Notes: generated from the letters alone by a model not told the origin. A DNA stretch of 64,000 nt from Xanthobacter flavus (GCF_017875275.1 NZ_JAGGML010000001.1:1738501-1802500), one strand, 5' to 3'; numbered from the stretch's first letter, positions 8,826 through 18,007 are shown. A program made the numbers and translations.

Positions 8826-9490
8826 GCGGCGCCCCCATCCGGAAGGCCCGCGCCAGGCGACCGCGTGTTCCGGTGCGCTTCCTCCACGGAGGCGAGCGCG
8901 GCGCGGGCGGCCGGCGGCCACAGGCGCGGCTCGGCGGCCCGGCGCACGGCCCGCTGCAGCAGCGCGGCGAGGAGCAGGCCGATGACGAGGGTTGCCGCGC
9001 CGGCCCACAGCAGGGTCGGAAGCGCGATGCGCCGGAGGTCCGCCGCGAGCGCCGCCGAACCGTTGGTCAGGATCGCGCTGTCATAGCGCACCACCACGCG
9101 GCCGAGGCTCTGGCCGATGTCGTTGCGCACCGGACGTGACAGGCCGCGCTCGTGGTCCCGGGCCGTATCGAGGCCGACGCGCCCGGGCTCGCTGGAGAAC
9201 AGCACGATGCCTTGCTCGTCCGTCAGGTCCATGGAGCGAATCGCATCCTCGACGCGGGATTCGCGCTCCAGCACAGCCGTCAGTGTCTGCTGCGCAGGAA
9301 GAGCAATGCCCAGCGAGGCCGCCTTTTCCACCACGTCCACCACCCGCTGCGCGGCGATGCCGCATCGGGCCTCGATGACACTGCGATGGGCGTTGATGAG
9401 GGTGACATAGGAGAAATAGGCGCCGAAGGCGACGCACGCGGCCGCGATCAGCGCGAACACGATGATGAGCCCCAGTGTGGTCCGCCTCAT
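8822..9490 (-). CDS. Two-TM periplasmic sensor protein without output domain
   Basis: The 222-aa product has a membrane helix at about residues 7-29, a periplasmic domain of about 125 residues and a second helix at about 160-180, then a short cytoplasmic tail of some 40 residues. The periplasmic part contains EKAASLGIALPAQQTLTAVL and DLTDEQGIVLFSS, matching the equivalent segments of the neighbouring sensors. There is no kinase, cyclase or phosphatase domain. It is the first gene of the leftward operon and overlaps the sensor-MFS gene by four bases. It probably assembles with another sensor or with the phosphatase; this is inference. Confidence 0.78.
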   Translation of the reverse strand: MRRTTLGLIIVFALIAAACVAFGAYFSYVTLINAHRSVIEARCGIAAQRVVDVVEKAASLGIALPAQQTLTAVLERESRVEDAIRSMDLTDEQGIVLFSSEPGRVGLDTARDHERGLSRPVRNDIGQSLGRVVVRYDSAILTNGSAALAADLRRIALPTLLWAGAATLVIGLLLAALLQRAVRRAAEPRLWPPAARAALASVEEAHRNTRSPGAGLPDGGAA

Positions 9491-9733
9491 GACCCTTCGC
9501 GCTCGACCTTTCGCGCCGCCCCTCGCGCCGGCAGCCGCGCCCCCGGCGCACGGTCCGATCCAGCGCTGGAAATCTGCGCCTTAACCTTGGGGCGTGCCCC
9601 GACCGCCCGACCTTCATGCCACGAAAACAAAGCTGACAATGCAGGTTTTTTTGGTCGCAGTGGAGTTTTTTGTCTGGTTTGGCCGCGAGCGCGCGGTTAA
9701 CGTCCGGCCGTCCACGCCACCGAAGTTCCCCGC
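9491..9733. promoter_or_regulatory. Divergent promoter region of the signalling locus
   Basis: This 243-bp gap separates the two arms of the sensor locus and must contain both start sites. Part of it (9647-9675) is T-rich, with two T-runs (7 and 6 bases) each followed by a GT-rich segment about 19 bases apart. I see no clear sigma-factor consensus. The arrangement implies coordinated expression of both arms. Confidence 0.45.
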
Positions 9734-10480
9734 ATGACTTTCGTAAGCCGGCTCATCCTGGTCGCCGTCGTGTCCGTGACCGCTGCGGTGGTGGCGGTCG
9801 CGGGGATCGCGTTCTCGGCGAGCGACCGGGTGGGCGAGGAGATCGAGCGTGCGCGCGTCGCTAACCTGCTCGGAACGCTGCGCGCCTCCACCGAGGCGAA
9901 CCTCTCCATCGGCCTGCAGCTCGACCAGGTTTCCCTGCTGCAACCGCGCATCGAGCGCGAGAAGGCGGGCGACCCCTCCATCCTCGCCATCGACATCTTC
10001 AATTCCGCCGGCCGCGCCATCTATTCGACCGACCGCAGCGTGATCGGCGAGGAGGTCAGCCCGGACTGGGTGAAGCGGCTGGGCGACGACAACCAGTGGG
10101 CGACGGCAGAGCGCGGCGACACGGTATTCGGCACGCGATTCGAGAACGATCTCGGGGTGGCGGGCGGCATCTCCGTTACCGTGTCGGACGAAGCGCGCAG
10201 CGCCCGCGCCGACCGGCTGGGCCTTGATCTCCTGATCCGCACCGGAGTTCTTTCGCTTGCCGCCTCCATCGCCGCGATCATCGCCGCATTTGCGTTCGTC
10301 CACATGCTGACCCGCCCATTCGACCGGGTGACGCGGGTGCTGCGCGGCGAGGGCGGGCCTCCCGCCGACGACGGCGGCCTCACCCCCCTCGCCGAGGCTA
10401 CCGTGAAGAGCTGGCGGGAGGCCGAGGCGCGGGTGGATCGCGGCCTCGGCCAGTTGGGAGCACTCGACGATGCGGCCTGA
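9734..10480 (+). CDS. Two-TM periplasmic sensor protein, first gene of rightward arm
   Basis: The 248-aa protein has a membrane helix at about residues 5-28, a periplasmic domain to about 160 and a second helix at about 168-192, followed by a short HAMP-like tail. The periplasmic part has GLQLDQVSLLQPRIEREKAG and AIDIFNSAGRAIYSTD, comparable with the other sensors of the locus. No output domain follows. Its last 11 bases overlap the next gene. I infer a role as ligand-sensing subunit for the phosphatase two genes downstream. Confidence 0.78.
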   Translation: MTFVSRLILVAVVSVTAAVVAVAGIAFSASDRVGEEIERARVANLLGTLRASTEANLSIGLQLDQVSLLQPRIEREKAGDPSILAIDIFNSAGRAIYSTDRSVIGEEVSPDWVKRLGDDNQWATAERGDTVFGTRFENDLGVAGGISVTVSDEARSARADRLGLDLLIRTGVLSLAASIAAIIAAFAFVHMLTRPFDRVTRVLRGEGGPPADDGGLTPLAEATVKSWREAEARVDRGLGQLGALDDAA

Positions 10481-11303
10481 GATCGCCGAGAGCGGCCGCG
10501 CCCGCCTCATGACGGGTCTGTTCGCGCTCATCCTCACCCTCGTCCTCGGCGGCATCGCCGCCGCCGTGCTCATCAACGGGTACCGCGCCCGCGTCGAGGA
10601 GAGCGCCCGCCGCGACGCGCTGGTGATCGGCACGTCGGTGGCCCGCACCCTCGCCCAGCAGTTCGAGAAGGCGGCCCGCTTCGGCATCCCCCTGAAGCTC
10701 CTGCCGGGCGTGGAGCAGCATCTCTCCGAGACCCTGACGCGCACCCCCGGCCTCACCCAGATCGTGCTGCGTGGATCGGACGGGCGCGAGATCCGCAGCG
10801 CCATCGGCGAGCATTCCGGCGCTGATTCGGTGAGCGCGCCGGTGGTGGTGGACAACAACACGGTGGCCTCGGTGGAAGTCACCACCAATCCCGCCGCCCT
10901 CGCCGCCTCCTTCGCCGATATCGGCCTCAAGGCGGCGGTGGTGGTCACGGTTTGCGCCGCTCTGGCGGCCCTGGTCGCCGGCCTTCTGGTGGGCAACGCG
11001 CTGGAGGGCGCCCGCGCCCGCCTCGCCAAGGGCCTCGCCGAGGCGGTGAACGGCCATTTCGGCGAGCGCGATGCGATGCACCCGCACGGCCGTCGCCAGG
11101 GCACCCGCGGCGCGGTGGGCCGGGCCTTCCGGGAGCTTGAGCACGGCAACCGCAGGGTCGCCGAGCGTCGCTCCGTCTTCGAGGCCTATGCGGAGGAACT
11201 GCTGGCGGTGGATTTCGACGGCGGGCTCAGACCCGATGTGGAACGCGTCCGGCGCGAGGTGCTGGCGCCGCCCGGCCGCGCCGACAAGGTGCGGGGGTCG
11301 TGA
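10470..11303 (+). CDS. Two-TM periplasmic sensor protein, second gene of rightward arm
   Basis: The 277-aa protein has helices at about residues 15-36 and 148-172 around a periplasmic domain containing EKAARFGIPLKLLPGVEQHL and IVLRGSDGREIRS. These segments closely resemble those of the leftward-arm sensors. The cytoplasmic tail of about 100 residues is charged and may form a coiled coil, but shows no enzymatic motif. The start overlaps the previous gene and the stop overlaps the phosphatase start (TGATG), so the three rightward genes are one coupled operon. Confidence 0.8.
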   Translation: MRPEIAESGRARLMTGLFALILTLVLGGIAAAVLINGYRARVEESARRDALVIGTSVARTLAQQFEKAARFGIPLKLLPGVEQHLSETLTRTPGLTQIVLRGSDGREIRSAIGEHSGADSVSAPVVVDNNTVASVEVTTNPAALAASFADIGLKAAVVVTVCAALAALVAGLLVGNALEGARARLAKGLAEAVNGHFGERDAMHPHGRRQGTRGAVGRAFRELEHGNRRVAERRSVFEAYAEELLAVDFDGGLRPDVERVRREVLAPPGRADKVRGS

Positions 11304-13354
11304 TGCTGCTGCGCACCCGCATCACCCTCATCGTCGCCACCGGCTTCACCTTGCTCATGCTGGGCATCTGGGGCGCTACGGTGCTGCGCGACCGCGTCGC
11401 CCAGGCCCGCGAGGGCGAGCTGGCCATCGAGGGACAGACCGTCCTCTGGCGGGAGATCGTCGCCTTCCAGACCGCCAATCTCGCCCGCATCCTGGAGCGC
11501 ATCGACAGTTCCTCGCCGTTCCGGATCGCGCTGGGCTTCTCGGATCGGTCGGGCATCGCCGCGGCCATCCGCGAGGTGGGCATCGATATCGACGATCCCG
11601 CCACCTATTTCGAGGTGGTGGCCGCCGACCGCGAGGTGGTGTTCAGCGACAGCTCCACCAATGCCCGCTACATCCTGGACGCGGGCAGCCTCGACCGTGC
11701 CCTCAAGGGCGAGATTCTCTCCGGACTGCGCCAGATCAGCGGCTCGCAGGTGATCGTCATCACCACCCGCACCGTCGATCTGCCCGGTCTCGGACGGGCG
11801 GTGCTCGTGCTCGGCCGCGATGCGGCGCTCGGGATGGACCGCTTCGCGCGCGGCATCAGCGCCGCCACCACCCTCATCACCCTGCGCGGGCGGGTGGTCG
11901 CCAGCAGCGATTTCCGCCTGTGGGAACGGGCGAAGGTGTCCATCACACCGCGCCGGCCCACCGCCGAGCAGCTGATGCTGGACGGGCGCAACTACAACGT
12001 GACCTCCATCCCCATCGCCGACGTGAGCGGCAGCGCCGTGGGCGCGCTGGTGAGCCTCGAGGACACGACGCAGACGGTGCAGGCCACCGCCCTCATTCGC
12101 CAGTCCGCGGTCGCAGGCGCGATCGTCCTCGTCCTGCTCGGCGTCGTCGGCCTCAATGTCTTCCTCTGGTACAGCTTCCGGCCGCTGGAATCGGCCATCG
12201 ACGTGCTGCAGGCTCTCTCCCGCGGCGACACCTCGGTGACGGTGGGTCATGCCGGCAATGACGAGATCGGCCGCATCGCCGCGGCCGTCGTCGCGCTGCG
12301 CGGCAATGTGCAGGCCCTCGCCGAGAGCCGGCGCCAGCGCGAGCGCGTGCGGCGGCGGCAGGAGGTGGTGATCTCCGGCGAGTTGCAGGCGCTGGCCGAC
12401 GCCATCGATCCGACCGACCGCGAGGAGGTTCTGGCCCTGCTTGCAAAGGGCGAGGAGAGCGAGAACGACGACGAGCTGAAGCGCGTCGCCCGCGTGCTCC
12501 ACGACCTCTCGCGGCGGATCGTCGAACAGCATACCCGCCTCTCGTCCATGGTGGTGGAGCTGCGCGAGGCCCTCATCACCAAGACCAAGCTCGCCGGTCT
12601 CCAGCAGGAACTGGAGATCGCCCGGCAGGTGCAGCTCGCCATCCTGCCCAAGGAATTTCCGCCGGATGCGCGCGTCGCCGTGCACGGCCAGATGACCCCC
12701 GCGCGCGAGGTGGGCGGCGACTTCTACGATTACTTCATGATCGACGACACCACGCTCGGCTTCGTGGTGGCGGACGTCTCCGGCAAGGGCGTGCCGGCGG
12801 CTCTGTTCATGGCCATCTCCCGCACCCTGCTGCGCTCCACCGCGCTGTTCGAGCGCTCACCGGCGGGCTGCATCCGCCGCCTCAACGACCTGCTCGCGGT
12901 GGAAAACGAGCAGATGCTGTTCGTCACCGTGCTCTATGGCGTGGTCGACCTCTCCTCGGGGAAGGTCACCTATGTGAATGCCGGTCACAATCTGCCCTAC
13001 CGCATCGCCCGCTCCGGCGAAGTGACGACCGTTCCCTCCACCGGCGGCATGGCGGTGGCCGTGCTGGAAGGCTTCGTCTACCAGCAGCACGAATTGCACC
13101 TCGCGCCCGGCGACGCGCTCTTCCTCTATACGGACGGCGTGACGGAAGCCTTCGACATCGACGAGCAGCCCTACGGCGAGGAGCGCGTGGAGGAGCTGCT
13201 GCGCAGCGGCGCTGCCGACTGGTCGGTGGAGGAGCTGAACGAGCGGGTGCTGGCAGCGGTGCATCTCTTCGAGCGCGGCGCGCCCCAGGCCGACGATATC
13301 ACCTGCCTGACCCTGCGCTATTTCGGCGGCCACGGCCCCCGCCGGACACGCTGA
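11303..13354 (+). CDS. Membrane-bound SpoIIE/RsbU-type serine phosphatase with sensor and HAMP domains
   Basis: The product is about 683 aa: a membrane helix at 5-27, a large periplasmic region (about 30-265), a second helix at about 272-292, HAMP at about 293-340, a linker and a PP2C-type SpoIIE phosphatase domain from about 432 to the end. The metal-binding motifs are visible: REVGGDFYDYF, VADVSGKGVPAALFMA, LYTDGVTEA and ADDITCLTLRY. Such enzymes dephosphorylate STAS antagonists, so its substrates are likely the STAS proteins of the opposite arm. The ATG overlaps the upstream TGA; a GTG one codon earlier is an alternative. Confidence 0.92.
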   Translation: MLLRTRITLIVATGFTLLMLGIWGATVLRDRVAQAREGELAIEGQTVLWREIVAFQTANLARILERIDSSSPFRIALGFSDRSGIAAAIREVGIDIDDPATYFEVVAADREVVFSDSSTNARYILDAGSLDRALKGEILSGLRQISGSQVIVITTRTVDLPGLGRAVLVLGRDAALGMDRFARGISAATTLITLRGRVVASSDFRLWERAKVSITPRRPTAEQLMLDGRNYNVTSIPIADVSGSAVGALVSLEDTTQTVQATALIRQSAVAGAIVLVLLGVVGLNVFLWYSFRPLESAIDVLQALSRGDTSVTVGHAGNDEIGRIAAAVVALRGNVQALAESRRQRERVRRRQEVVISGELQALADAIDPTDREEVLALLAKGEESENDDELKRVARVLHDLSRRIVEQHTRLSSMVVELREALITKTKLAGLQQELEIARQVQLAILPKEFPPDARVAVHGQMTPAREVGGDFYDYFMIDDTTLGFVVADVSGKGVPAALFMAISRTLLRSTALFERSPAGCIRRLNDLLAVENEQMLFVTVLYGVVDLSSGKVTYVNAGHNLPYRIARSGEVTTVPSTGGMAVAVLEGFVYQQHELHLAPGDALFLYTDGVTEAFDIDEQPYGEERVEELLRSGAADWSVEELNERVLAAVHLFERGAPQADDITCLTLRYFGGHGPRRTR

Positions 13355-13595
13355 CGGCCGCGTGCGCCCAAGCTGGCGAGAATAAGCGTGCGTCCCTCGC
13401 GGGGAAACGGTAAGCGTGCCCTGCACGGTCCTGGACAATCGAGGGAGCCAACCCTCGCCCGAAGCGTGAGCCGGCGCGTGGGGCGCGCGGGCGGGGCGGC
13501 ATCGAGCCGGCCGAAGAGGGGGAGACGCAGCATCCGGAACGGCGCAGCCGGACCGGCCTGATCCCGGTGCCCCGCCGGGGACGGAGTGGCAAGTC

Positions 13596-14804
13596 ATGTC
13601 CATAGACGCACGCGCGGCCGGCTGGCCCGCGGCCGAGGTTTCCTCCATCGGCGCCGTCTGTAGCGCCCACTTTTGCAGCCATTTCCTCCAGCTCGCCCTC
13701 ACCCCGCTGTTCATCATGATGCGGGCCGACCTCCAGGTCTCCTTCATCGAGCTGGGGCTGTTGCTCTCCGTCTTCTATCTGTTCTCGGGCGCCGGGCAGG
13801 TGGCCGCCGGCGTGCTGGTGGACCGCTTCGGCGCTGACCGCCTGCTGCTCGCCGGCATCCTCACCCAGGGCGCCGCGACGGCGGCCATGGGCATCGCGCC
13901 GAGCTATGTGCTGCTGCTGCCCCTCGCCGCGCTCGCGGGCCTCGGCAATTCGGTCTACCACCCGGCCGACCTCTCCATCCTCAGCCACAAGGTGGCGGCG
14001 CCCCGGCTCGGGCGGGCCTTCGCCGCCCATGTGATTGCCGGAAGCATCGGCTTCGGCCTGTCGCCGATCGTGTCGGGCGCCATCGGCGCGCATTTCGGCT
14101 GGCGCACGGCGCTCATCGCCATGGGGCTGCTGGTGGTGCTGATCGGGCTTCTGCTCGCGGTCTTCCGGGGCCCCTTGCGCGCGCCAGCTGGACGCGCGGC
14201 CCATGCGGCGGCGGGGGGCACACCGCACTCCTTCCTCGATGTGCTGGCCATGCCCGTGGTGCTGATGGCCTTTCTCTATTTCACCCTCACCGCGGTCGCC
14301 CTCTCGGGCATCCAGAGCTTCTCCATCGTCGCTCTGCAGGAAGGCTTTGGCGCGGCGGTGGCGCTGGCGACGCTGGCGGTGGCGCTGTTCCAGGTGGGCA
14401 ACACGGCGGGCGTCGCCATCGGCGGGCATGTGGCGGACCGCTCCACCCAGCACCACCAGATCGCCATGAGCGGCCTTGCTGCCGCTGCCGCCTTCGGTTT
14501 TCTCGCCGCCTGGCTTCAGGCGGCACCTGAAGTGACGGTTGGTCTCATCGCCTTGGTGGGTTTTTGCATGGGCCTCACCACCCCCTCGCGCGACGTGCTG
14601 GTGCGCAGCGCGGCGCCGGCGGGCGCCACCGGCAAGGTCTTCGGCATCGTCTATTCGGGCTACGACATCGGCTCGCTGGTGGGACCGCTGATGTTCGGCC
14701 TGATGCTCGACCATCACCACCCGCGCATGGTGTTCGTGGGCGCCGCCGCCGCATTGGCCCTCGCGGTCGGAACCGCCTTCGCAGTGCGCCGCCGGCCAAC
14801 CTAG
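13596..14804 (+). CDS. MFS transporter, fosmidomycin-resistance (Fsr)-like
   Basis: The 402-aa protein has twelve predicted membrane helices and a major facilitator signature (GVLVDRFGADRLLLAG). The segment GLGNSVYHPADLSILSHKVA is typical of the Fsr/YbfB-like drug exporter group, in which an H-P-A-D/N motif is conserved. The substrate cannot be told. It lies alone between the signalling locus and a convergent dehydrogenase gene, with a strong terminator hairpin downstream. Confidence 0.85.
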   Translation: MSIDARAAGWPAAEVSSIGAVCSAHFCSHFLQLALTPLFIMMRADLQVSFIELGLLLSVFYLFSGAGQVAAGVLVDRFGADRLLLAGILTQGAATAAMGIAPSYVLLLPLAALAGLGNSVYHPADLSILSHKVAAPRLGRAFAAHVIAGSIGFGLSPIVSGAIGAHFGWRTALIAMGLLVVLIGLLLAVFRGPLRAPAGRAAHAAAGGTPHSFLDVLAMPVVLMAFLYFTLTAVALSGIQSFSIVALQEGFGAAVALATLAVALFQVGNTAGVAIGGHVADRSTQHHQIAMSGLAAAAAFGFLAAWLQAAPEVTVGLIALVGFCMGLTTPSRDVLVRSAAPAGATGKVFGIVYSGYDIGSLVGPLMFGLMLDHHHPRMVFVGAAAALALAVGTAFAVRRRPT

Positions 14805-14870
14805 GGGCTCCGCCGCGCATGACCCCGCGCGGCGTTTGAGCGAAGGCCCCCTTAAGCCCGCGCGGCGCCT

Positions 14871-14930
14871 GAGCGAAGACAAGCGAAGACAAGCGAAGAC
14901 AAGCGAAGACAAGCGAAGACAAGCGAAAAC
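14871..14930. repeat. 10-bp tandem repeat, six copies
   Basis: Four perfect copies of AAGCGAAGAC (14881-14920) are flanked by one near copy on each side (GAGCGAAGAC and AAGCGAAAAC). The array abuts the terminator hairpin between two convergent genes. The upstream sequence TGAGCGAAG also occurs at 14838, next to a partial copy of the CGCGCGGCG motif, so the array probably grew by slippage from it. Confidence 0.95.
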
Positions 14931-14957
14931 CGCGCGGCTCCAGAAGCCGCGCGGTTT
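14927..14957. terminator. Bidirectional hairpin between convergent genes
   Basis: A perfect 13-bp inverted repeat (AAACCGCGCGGCT and its complement) surrounds a 5-base loop. The A3/T3 ends give short U-tracts on both strands. It sits between the MFS gene (+) and the dehydrogenase gene (-). Confidence 0.85.
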
Positions 14958-14965
14958 GGTCTACC

Positions 14966-16414
14966 TCAGTCCATCAGCACCTTGCCGGGATTGGCGAGGC
15001 CGCGCGGATCGATGGCGCGCTTGATGGCGGCCATCACGTCCAGCGCCACCTTGTCCTTGTACATGGGCAGTTCCTCGCGCTTGAGGATGCCGATGCCGTG
15101 CTCCGCCGAGATGGAACCGCCCAGCGAGGCCACGAGATCGTGGACGATGCGGTTGAACTCCTCCCAGGTGGCGAGGTAGGCGGCCTTGTCCATGCCCTCG
15201 GGCTGGCTGAGATTGTAGTGGATGTTGCCGTCGCCCATGTGGCCGAAGGCGCAGATGCGGATGCCCGGCATGTGCGCCTCGCACAGCCGGTTCGCCTCGG
15301 CGATGAAGTACGGCACCTTGGACACCGGCACGGACACGTCGTGCTTGATGGAGCCGCCTTCGAACTTCTGCGCGTCGGACATGTCCTCGCGCAGCTTCCA
15401 CAGGGCGTCGCACTGGGCTTCCGAGGAGCCCACCACCGCATCCTCGATCTCGCCCGCCTCGAACGCTGCCTCGAACGTGTCGAGGGCGAGCTGGGAGAGG
15501 TCGTCGTTGGGGCGGGTGGAGGTGAGCTCCGCGAGCACGTACCAGGGATGCCGCTCCGCCAGCGGGCGCACCGAGCCGGGCATGTGCTTGAGCACGATCT
15601 CCAGGCCGAAGTCCGGCATGATCTCGAAGCCGGTCAGGCTGTCGCCGGCGGCGTTGCGCAGGCGGCGGAACAGGGAGAGCGCGGTCTCGGGATCGGCAAT
15701 GCCGAGCAGCGCCGTCGCCCGGGCGCGGGGCGCCGGGAACAGGCGCAGCACAGCGGCGGTGATGATGCCGAGCGTGCCCTCCGCGCCGATGAAGAGGTCC
15801 TTCAGCGCGTAGCCCGTATTATCCTTGCGCAGGCGCGACAGACCGTTCCAGATCCGGCCGTCCGGCAGCACGACTTCCAGGCCGAAGGCGAGTTCGCGCA
15901 TGTTGCCATAGCGCAGCACGGCGGTCCCGCCGGCATTGGTGGAGAGATTGCCGCCGATCTGGCAGGAACCTTCCGAGCCGATGGAGAGCGGGAACAGGCA
16001 GCCCGCCGCCTCCGCCGCCTGCTGCACCTGGTGCAGCGTGCAGCCGGCCTCGGCGATGACTGTGAGGTCCACCGGATCGAGGTCGCGGATGCGGTTCAGC
16101 CGGCGCAGCGAAATCAGCAGCGCGCCGAACGGCACCTGACCGCCCACGAGGCCGGTATTGCCGCCCTGCGGCACCACCGGCACGCCGGCTTCGGCACAGG
16201 CGGCGACCACGAAGGCGACTTCCTCGGTATTGGCCGGCTCGACCAGCGCCGGGGTCGTTCCCTGGTAGAGGCCCCGCCCCTCCACCAGATGGGGGGCGAG
16301 GTCGTGAGCGTCGGTGCGCACGTAGGACGCACCAATGCGGGCGGCGATGCGGTCCAGAAGCCCGGAGAGGCGGACGGCATCGAGAAGGATGGGTTGGGGG
16401 GCATGGCTCGACAT
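14966..16414 (-). CDS. FAD-linked 2-hydroxyacid dehydrogenase (D-2-hydroxyglutarate / D-lactate / glycolate oxidase GlcD family)
   Basis: From the ATG at 16414 the protein has 482 residues. The N-terminal half is a PCMH-type FAD-binding domain (VVPQGGNTGLVGGQVP and GGNLSTNAGGTAVLRYGNMR). The C-terminal half is the FAD-oxidase C domain with the metal-site motif FGHMGDGNIHYN and the end motif SAEHGIGILKREELP. This family oxidises D-2-hydroxyacids and passes electrons to the respiratory chain or ETF; the segments fit D-2-hydroxyglutarate or D-lactate enzymes best, but the substrate is uncertain. A longer open frame to 16522 is low-complexity and unlikely to be coding. Confidence 0.88.
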   Translation of the reverse strand: MSSHAPQPILLDAVRLSGLLDRIAARIGASYVRTDAHDLAPHLVEGRGLYQGTTPALVEPANTEEVAFVVAACAEAGVPVVPQGGNTGLVGGQVPFGALLISLRRLNRIRDLDPVDLTVIAEAGCTLHQVQQAAEAAGCLFPLSIGSEGSCQIGGNLSTNAGGTAVLRYGNMRELAFGLEVVLPDGRIWNGLSRLRKDNTGYALKDLFIGAEGTLGIITAAVLRLFPAPRARATALLGIADPETALSLFRRLRNAAGDSLTGFEIMPDFGLEIVLKHMPGSVRPLAERHPWYVLAELTSTRPNDDLSQLALDTFEAAFEAGEIEDAVVGSSEAQCDALWKLREDMSDAQKFEGGSIKHDVSVPVSKVPYFIAEANRLCEAHMPGIRICAFGHMGDGNIHYNLSQPEGMDKAAYLATWEEFNRIVHDLVASLGGSISAEHGIGILKREELPMYKDKVALDVMAAIKRAIDPRGLANPGKVLMD

Positions 16415-16586
16415 GGGGGCGCAAGGTGCATCAGCCGCCGCCGCCGGGCAAGCATCCGATGGGCCGCACGGGAGCGCGAAAGCGCCGCGCGGCGGAGGAC
16501 GGCGCGGCCTTCCGCTTGGCAAAGGCAGACATAAGGTCTAGAGCCGCCGCCGCGCCCCATTGAAGGCGCCCAGCACCGGAGTTGAG

Positions 16587-17141
16587 ATGACCGACCGCGT
16601 CCTCGTCGCCCGTATCGGCGCCCCCCATGGCGTGAAGGGCGAGGTGCGGCTGTTCGTCTTCACCGAGGATCCGGCCGCGATCCTCGACTACGACCCGCTC
16701 ACCGATGCCTCGGGGCGCACCCGCTACCGCATCACGGCGCTGCGCGCGGCCAAGGACCATTTCGTCGCGCGCCTCGCCAACGTCGCCGACCGTACAGCCG
16801 CCGAGGCGCTGACCAACGTGGACCTCTATGTCCCCCGCGAAGCTCTGCCGCCGCCGGAGGACGAAGATACCTTCTATCATGCGGACCTGATCGGCCTTGC
16901 CGTGGAGGACGAGGCCGGCGCGCGCATCGGCACCGTCACCGCCCTGCACGATTTCGGCGCCGGCGACATCCTTGAATATGCCCCTGCCCTCCCCGGCATC
17001 CGGGCGAAGACGCTGATGGTGCCCTTCACCCGCGATGCCGTGCCGGTGGTGGACGTGAAGGGCGGCCGGGTGGTCATCGCCGAGGCCTTCGTCGAGCGCC
17101 GCGACCCCGAACCCGAGGCGGGTGAGGACAAGGAGGGCTGA
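16587..17141 (+). CDS. rimM: Ribosome maturation factor RimM
   Basis: RimM assists assembly of the 30S head domain by binding ribosomal protein S19. The 184-aa product has the N-terminal RimM motif (RIGAPHGVKGEVRL) and the C-terminal PRC-barrel with FYHADLIGLAV and LMVPFT. The ATG at 16587 was chosen over the open frame at 16560 because it begins directly at the conserved domain. It heads the rimM-trmD-rplS cluster. The usual upstream genes ffh and rpsP are absent; a divergent dehydrogenase gene lies there instead. Confidence 0.96.
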   Translation: MTDRVLVARIGAPHGVKGEVRLFVFTEDPAAILDYDPLTDASGRTRYRITALRAAKDHFVARLANVADRTAAEALTNVDLYVPREALPPPEDEDTFYHADLIGLAVEDEAGARIGTVTALHDFGAGDILEYAPALPGIRAKTLMVPFTRDAVPVVDVKGGRVVIAEAFVERRDPEPEAGEDKEG

Positions 17142-17189
17142 GGCGCCCACGGATTTGACACCATCCCCGCCCCGCGCCCATTTCTCCCC

Positions 17190-17903
17190 ATGACCTTCCG
17201 CGCCAGCGTCCTCACCCTCTATCCGGAGATGTTTCCGGGTCCCCTCGGCCATGCCCTCGCCGGCCGCGCGCTGGCGAACGGGCTGTGGGGGCTGGAGGCC
17301 GTGCAGATCCGCGAACACGCCCTCGACCGCCATCGCTCGGTGGACGACACCCCGGCCGGCGGCGGGCCGGGCATGGTGATGCGGGCCGACGTGCTCGCCC
17401 GCGCCATCGACGCCGTTTCCCCGGCGGACGATCCCCGCCCCCGCCTGCTGATGACCCCACGCGGCCGCCCGCTGACGCAGGCGCGCGTGCGAGAACTGGC
17501 GGCGGGGCCGGGCGCGGTCATCCTCTGCGGGCGGTTCGAGGGCGTGGATGAGCGCATCGTCGCGGCGCGCGGCCTCGAGGAGGTCTGCGTGGGCGACGTG
17601 GTACTCTCCGGCGGCGAAGCGGCCGCGCTTTTGCTGCTCGACGCGTGCGTCCGGCTCATTCCCGGCGTCATGGGCAAGGCGGAGAGCGGCACGGACGAGA
17701 GCTTTTCTCACGGCCTGCTGGAGTATCCGCAATACACGCGGCCGCAGCTGTTCGAGGGACAGGGCATCCCCGAGGTGCTCACCTCCGGCGATCACGCCCG
17801 CATCGCCCACTGGCGGCAGGCGGAGGCGGAGGCGGTCACGCGCGCGCGGCGACCGGACCTTCTTTCGCCCGCGCGTGACGGATCCAAGACGGAAAGGGAA
17901 TGA
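17190..17903 (+). CDS. trmD: tRNA (guanine-N1)-methyltransferase
   Basis: TrmD methylates G37 next to the anticodon, preventing frameshifts. The 237-aa protein has the SPOUT trefoil-knot motifs: LILYP-type start (TLYPEMFPG), [25 protein letters not shown] and [12 protein letters not shown]. The C-terminus contains the conserved YPQYTRP segment. It follows rimM by 48 bases and precedes rplS by about 105. Confidence 0.97.
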   Translation: MTFRASVLTLYPEMFPGPLGHALAGRALANGLWGLEAVQIREHALDRHRSVDDTPAGGGPGMVMRADVLARAIDAVSPADDPRPRLLMTPRGRPLTQARVRELAAGPGAVILCGRFEGVDERIVAARGLEEVCVGDVVLSGGEAAALLLLDACVRLIPGVMGKAESGTDESFSHGLLEYPQYTRPQLFEGQGIPEVLTSGDHARIAHWRQAEAEAVTRARRPDLLSPARDGSKTERE

Positions 17904-18007
17904 CAGCGCCCCTTTTCTCCTGTATGGAGCCGCGTCCCTTAACTTAAAACGACACGACGTGGCGCCGGGGCGACATGCTCCGAAGCGGCACCAAGAGGTT
18001 GGCGACA

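Noticed and set aside
7137-9086. Long plus-strand open frame (649 codons)
   Set aside because: It is antisense to the sensor and sensor-MFS genes, rich in His, Arg and Gly and without any recognisable domain; typical of high-GC shadow frames.
2130-13354. A sigma factor client gene in the partner-switching locus
   Set aside because: All real frames were inspected and none encodes sigma region 2 or 4 motifs.
14871-14930. CRISPR-like direct repeats
   Set aside because: Units are 10 bp with no spacers; this is a simple tandem repeat next to a terminator.
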